Shown piece by piece: positions 63,465 through 64,000 of a stretch of DNA of 64,000 nt. This stretch comes from Lasiosphaeris hirsuta (lineage: Eukaryota > Ascomycota > Sordariomycetes > Sordariales > Lasiosphaeriaceae), in contig JAUKUA010000009.1 of assembly GCA_030549175.1 (NCBI GenBank), positions 744,001-808,000 on the forward strand, given 5' to 3'. Under the pieces are notes generated by a model. The model had not been told where the DNA came from and did not search any database. It saw only the letters and a list, made by a program, of their open reading frames with translations. The stretch's first letter is position 1; the number at the start of each line of letters is the position of its first letter. Both the position numbers and the translations under genes were made by a program.

Positions 63465-64000
63465 TCACGGTGAACTAGTGCTCTCCCTGCTGCTGGCGGA
63501 CTTGATCATGGGATCCGCCCCGTGGAGAAGAAAGAGCCGCACACCCGACTCGCAGCTGTTGTTGACGGCCATGGACAGGGCGGTCCGGCCCTCGTTGTCG
63601 GTGGCGTTGATGTCGACTCCGCTGCCCAGCAAAATCATAATGACATCTTCCTGCTGGTACTCGATAGCGAGATGCAGTGCCGTCATGCCGCTGCTGTTCC
63701 GCTCGTTGATGTCGGCATTGTGGGCGAGGAGCATTTGCACAATCTCGCAGTTCCCCTTCTTGGCTGCCGTGTGCAGAAGCGGCTCCCACGGCTCGTCCTT
63801 GCGGCCCCACGTAGGCCTTGGGTTTTTCGGGCCCGCCTTCCACTCGGCCGCCATCTCGTTGCGGACTTGGGCTCGGAGCTGCTCCGAGAGCTGGATGGTG
63901 GGGGCGATGGAATTGGCGGCTCCGTTTGTCAAGCGTGCCGCGTCGCTCGCTGCGCCGGCACAGGCAACCCGGAGCAGGGCGTTCCCGTCCAGCGGCGTAT
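63465..64000 (-). CDS. Ankyrin-repeat protein, 3' part, runs off the window
   Basis: The frame is open from the window edge to a stop at 63465, giving the last 177 or so residues. Repeats seen: PLLHTAAKKGNCEIVQMLLAHNADIN, then TALHLAIEYQQEDVIMILLGSGVDIN (quoted in part here as TALHLAIEYQQEDV), then TALSMAVNNSCESGVRLFLLHGADP, with a weaker unit before them (LLRVACAGAASDAARL). These are canonical 33-residue ankyrin units used for protein binding. The 5' part, any N-terminal domain and the start lie outside. Whether it belongs to the immune-type ankyrin proteins of fungi cannot be told. Confidence 0.82.
   Translation of the reverse strand, partial: TPLDGNALLRVACAGAASDAARLTNGAANSIAPTIQLSEQLRAQVRNEMAAEWKAGPKNPRPTWGRKDEPWEPLLHTAAKKGNCEIVQMLLAHNADINERNSSGMTALHLAIEYQQEDVIMILLGSGVDINATDNEGRTALSMAVNNSCESGVRLFLLHGADPMIKSASSRESTSSP

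Overview
This window is nuclear DNA of a filamentous ascomycete, most likely a Sordariomycete. The genes carry short spliceosomal introns (about 50-170 nt) with GTAAGT-like donors, CTAAC-like branch sites and TAG/CAG acceptors. Gene content is typically fungal: a highly reducing polyketide synthase, Zn2Cys6 regulator, HET-domain relic, UmtA/LaeA-like methyltransferase relic and MEP-type ammonium permease. Several dead genes carry in-frame stops that are most simply explained as CAG/TGG to TAG transitions, as repeat-induced point mutation (RIP) would leave. No species can be named from the sequence alone.

Layout. 0-10.4 kb: a hypothetical protein, an ammonium permease, an F-box/2EXR-like gene interrupted by one stop codon, a secreted alpha/beta hydrolase, a degraded methyltransferase and a 55-residue secreted peptide with an intron in its 5' leader. 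10.4-18 kb: a long gene-poor stretch, then a dead MFS transporter and a dead HET-domain gene. The HET relic was hit twice by the same LTR family in opposite orientations. 19-25.3 kb: a Ser/Pro-rich hypothetical protein and a divergent pair of Zn2Cys6 regulator and MFS transporter. 25.3-33.4 kb: a gene-poor stretch with a second kind of solo LTR, then a secreted GH26-CBM35 endo-mannanase and a secreted GH2 enzyme, probably acting together on galactomannan or a related hemicellulose. 33.4-42.4 kb: a degenerate AT-rich tract, a protein combining a chymotrypsin-like fold (Cys in the nucleophile position) with C-terminal Cys/His clusters, a UmtA-like methyltransferase with one premature TAG, a Tc1/mariner-type relic and a small single-span membrane protein.

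42.9-62.1 kb is the centrepiece: a compact polyketide cluster. It holds a highly reducing PKS (KS-AT-DH-degenerate MT-ER-KR-ACP, 2463 aa, seven exons), an AF380-like alpha/beta hydrolase, a LovG-type FSH serine hydrolase, a cytochrome P450, a short-chain dehydrogenase and a secreted BBE-type FAD oxidase. A plausible scheme is that the PKS builds a reduced chain, the FSH protein and/or the AF380-like protein releases or transfers it, the P450 and SDR adjust oxidation level, and the FAD oxidase does a late (possibly ring-forming) oxidation. No pathway regulator, exporter or intact methyltransferase lies inside the block.

The right edge holds the 3' part of an ankyrin-repeat gene running off the window. 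No rRNA, tRNA or CRISPR was recognised.
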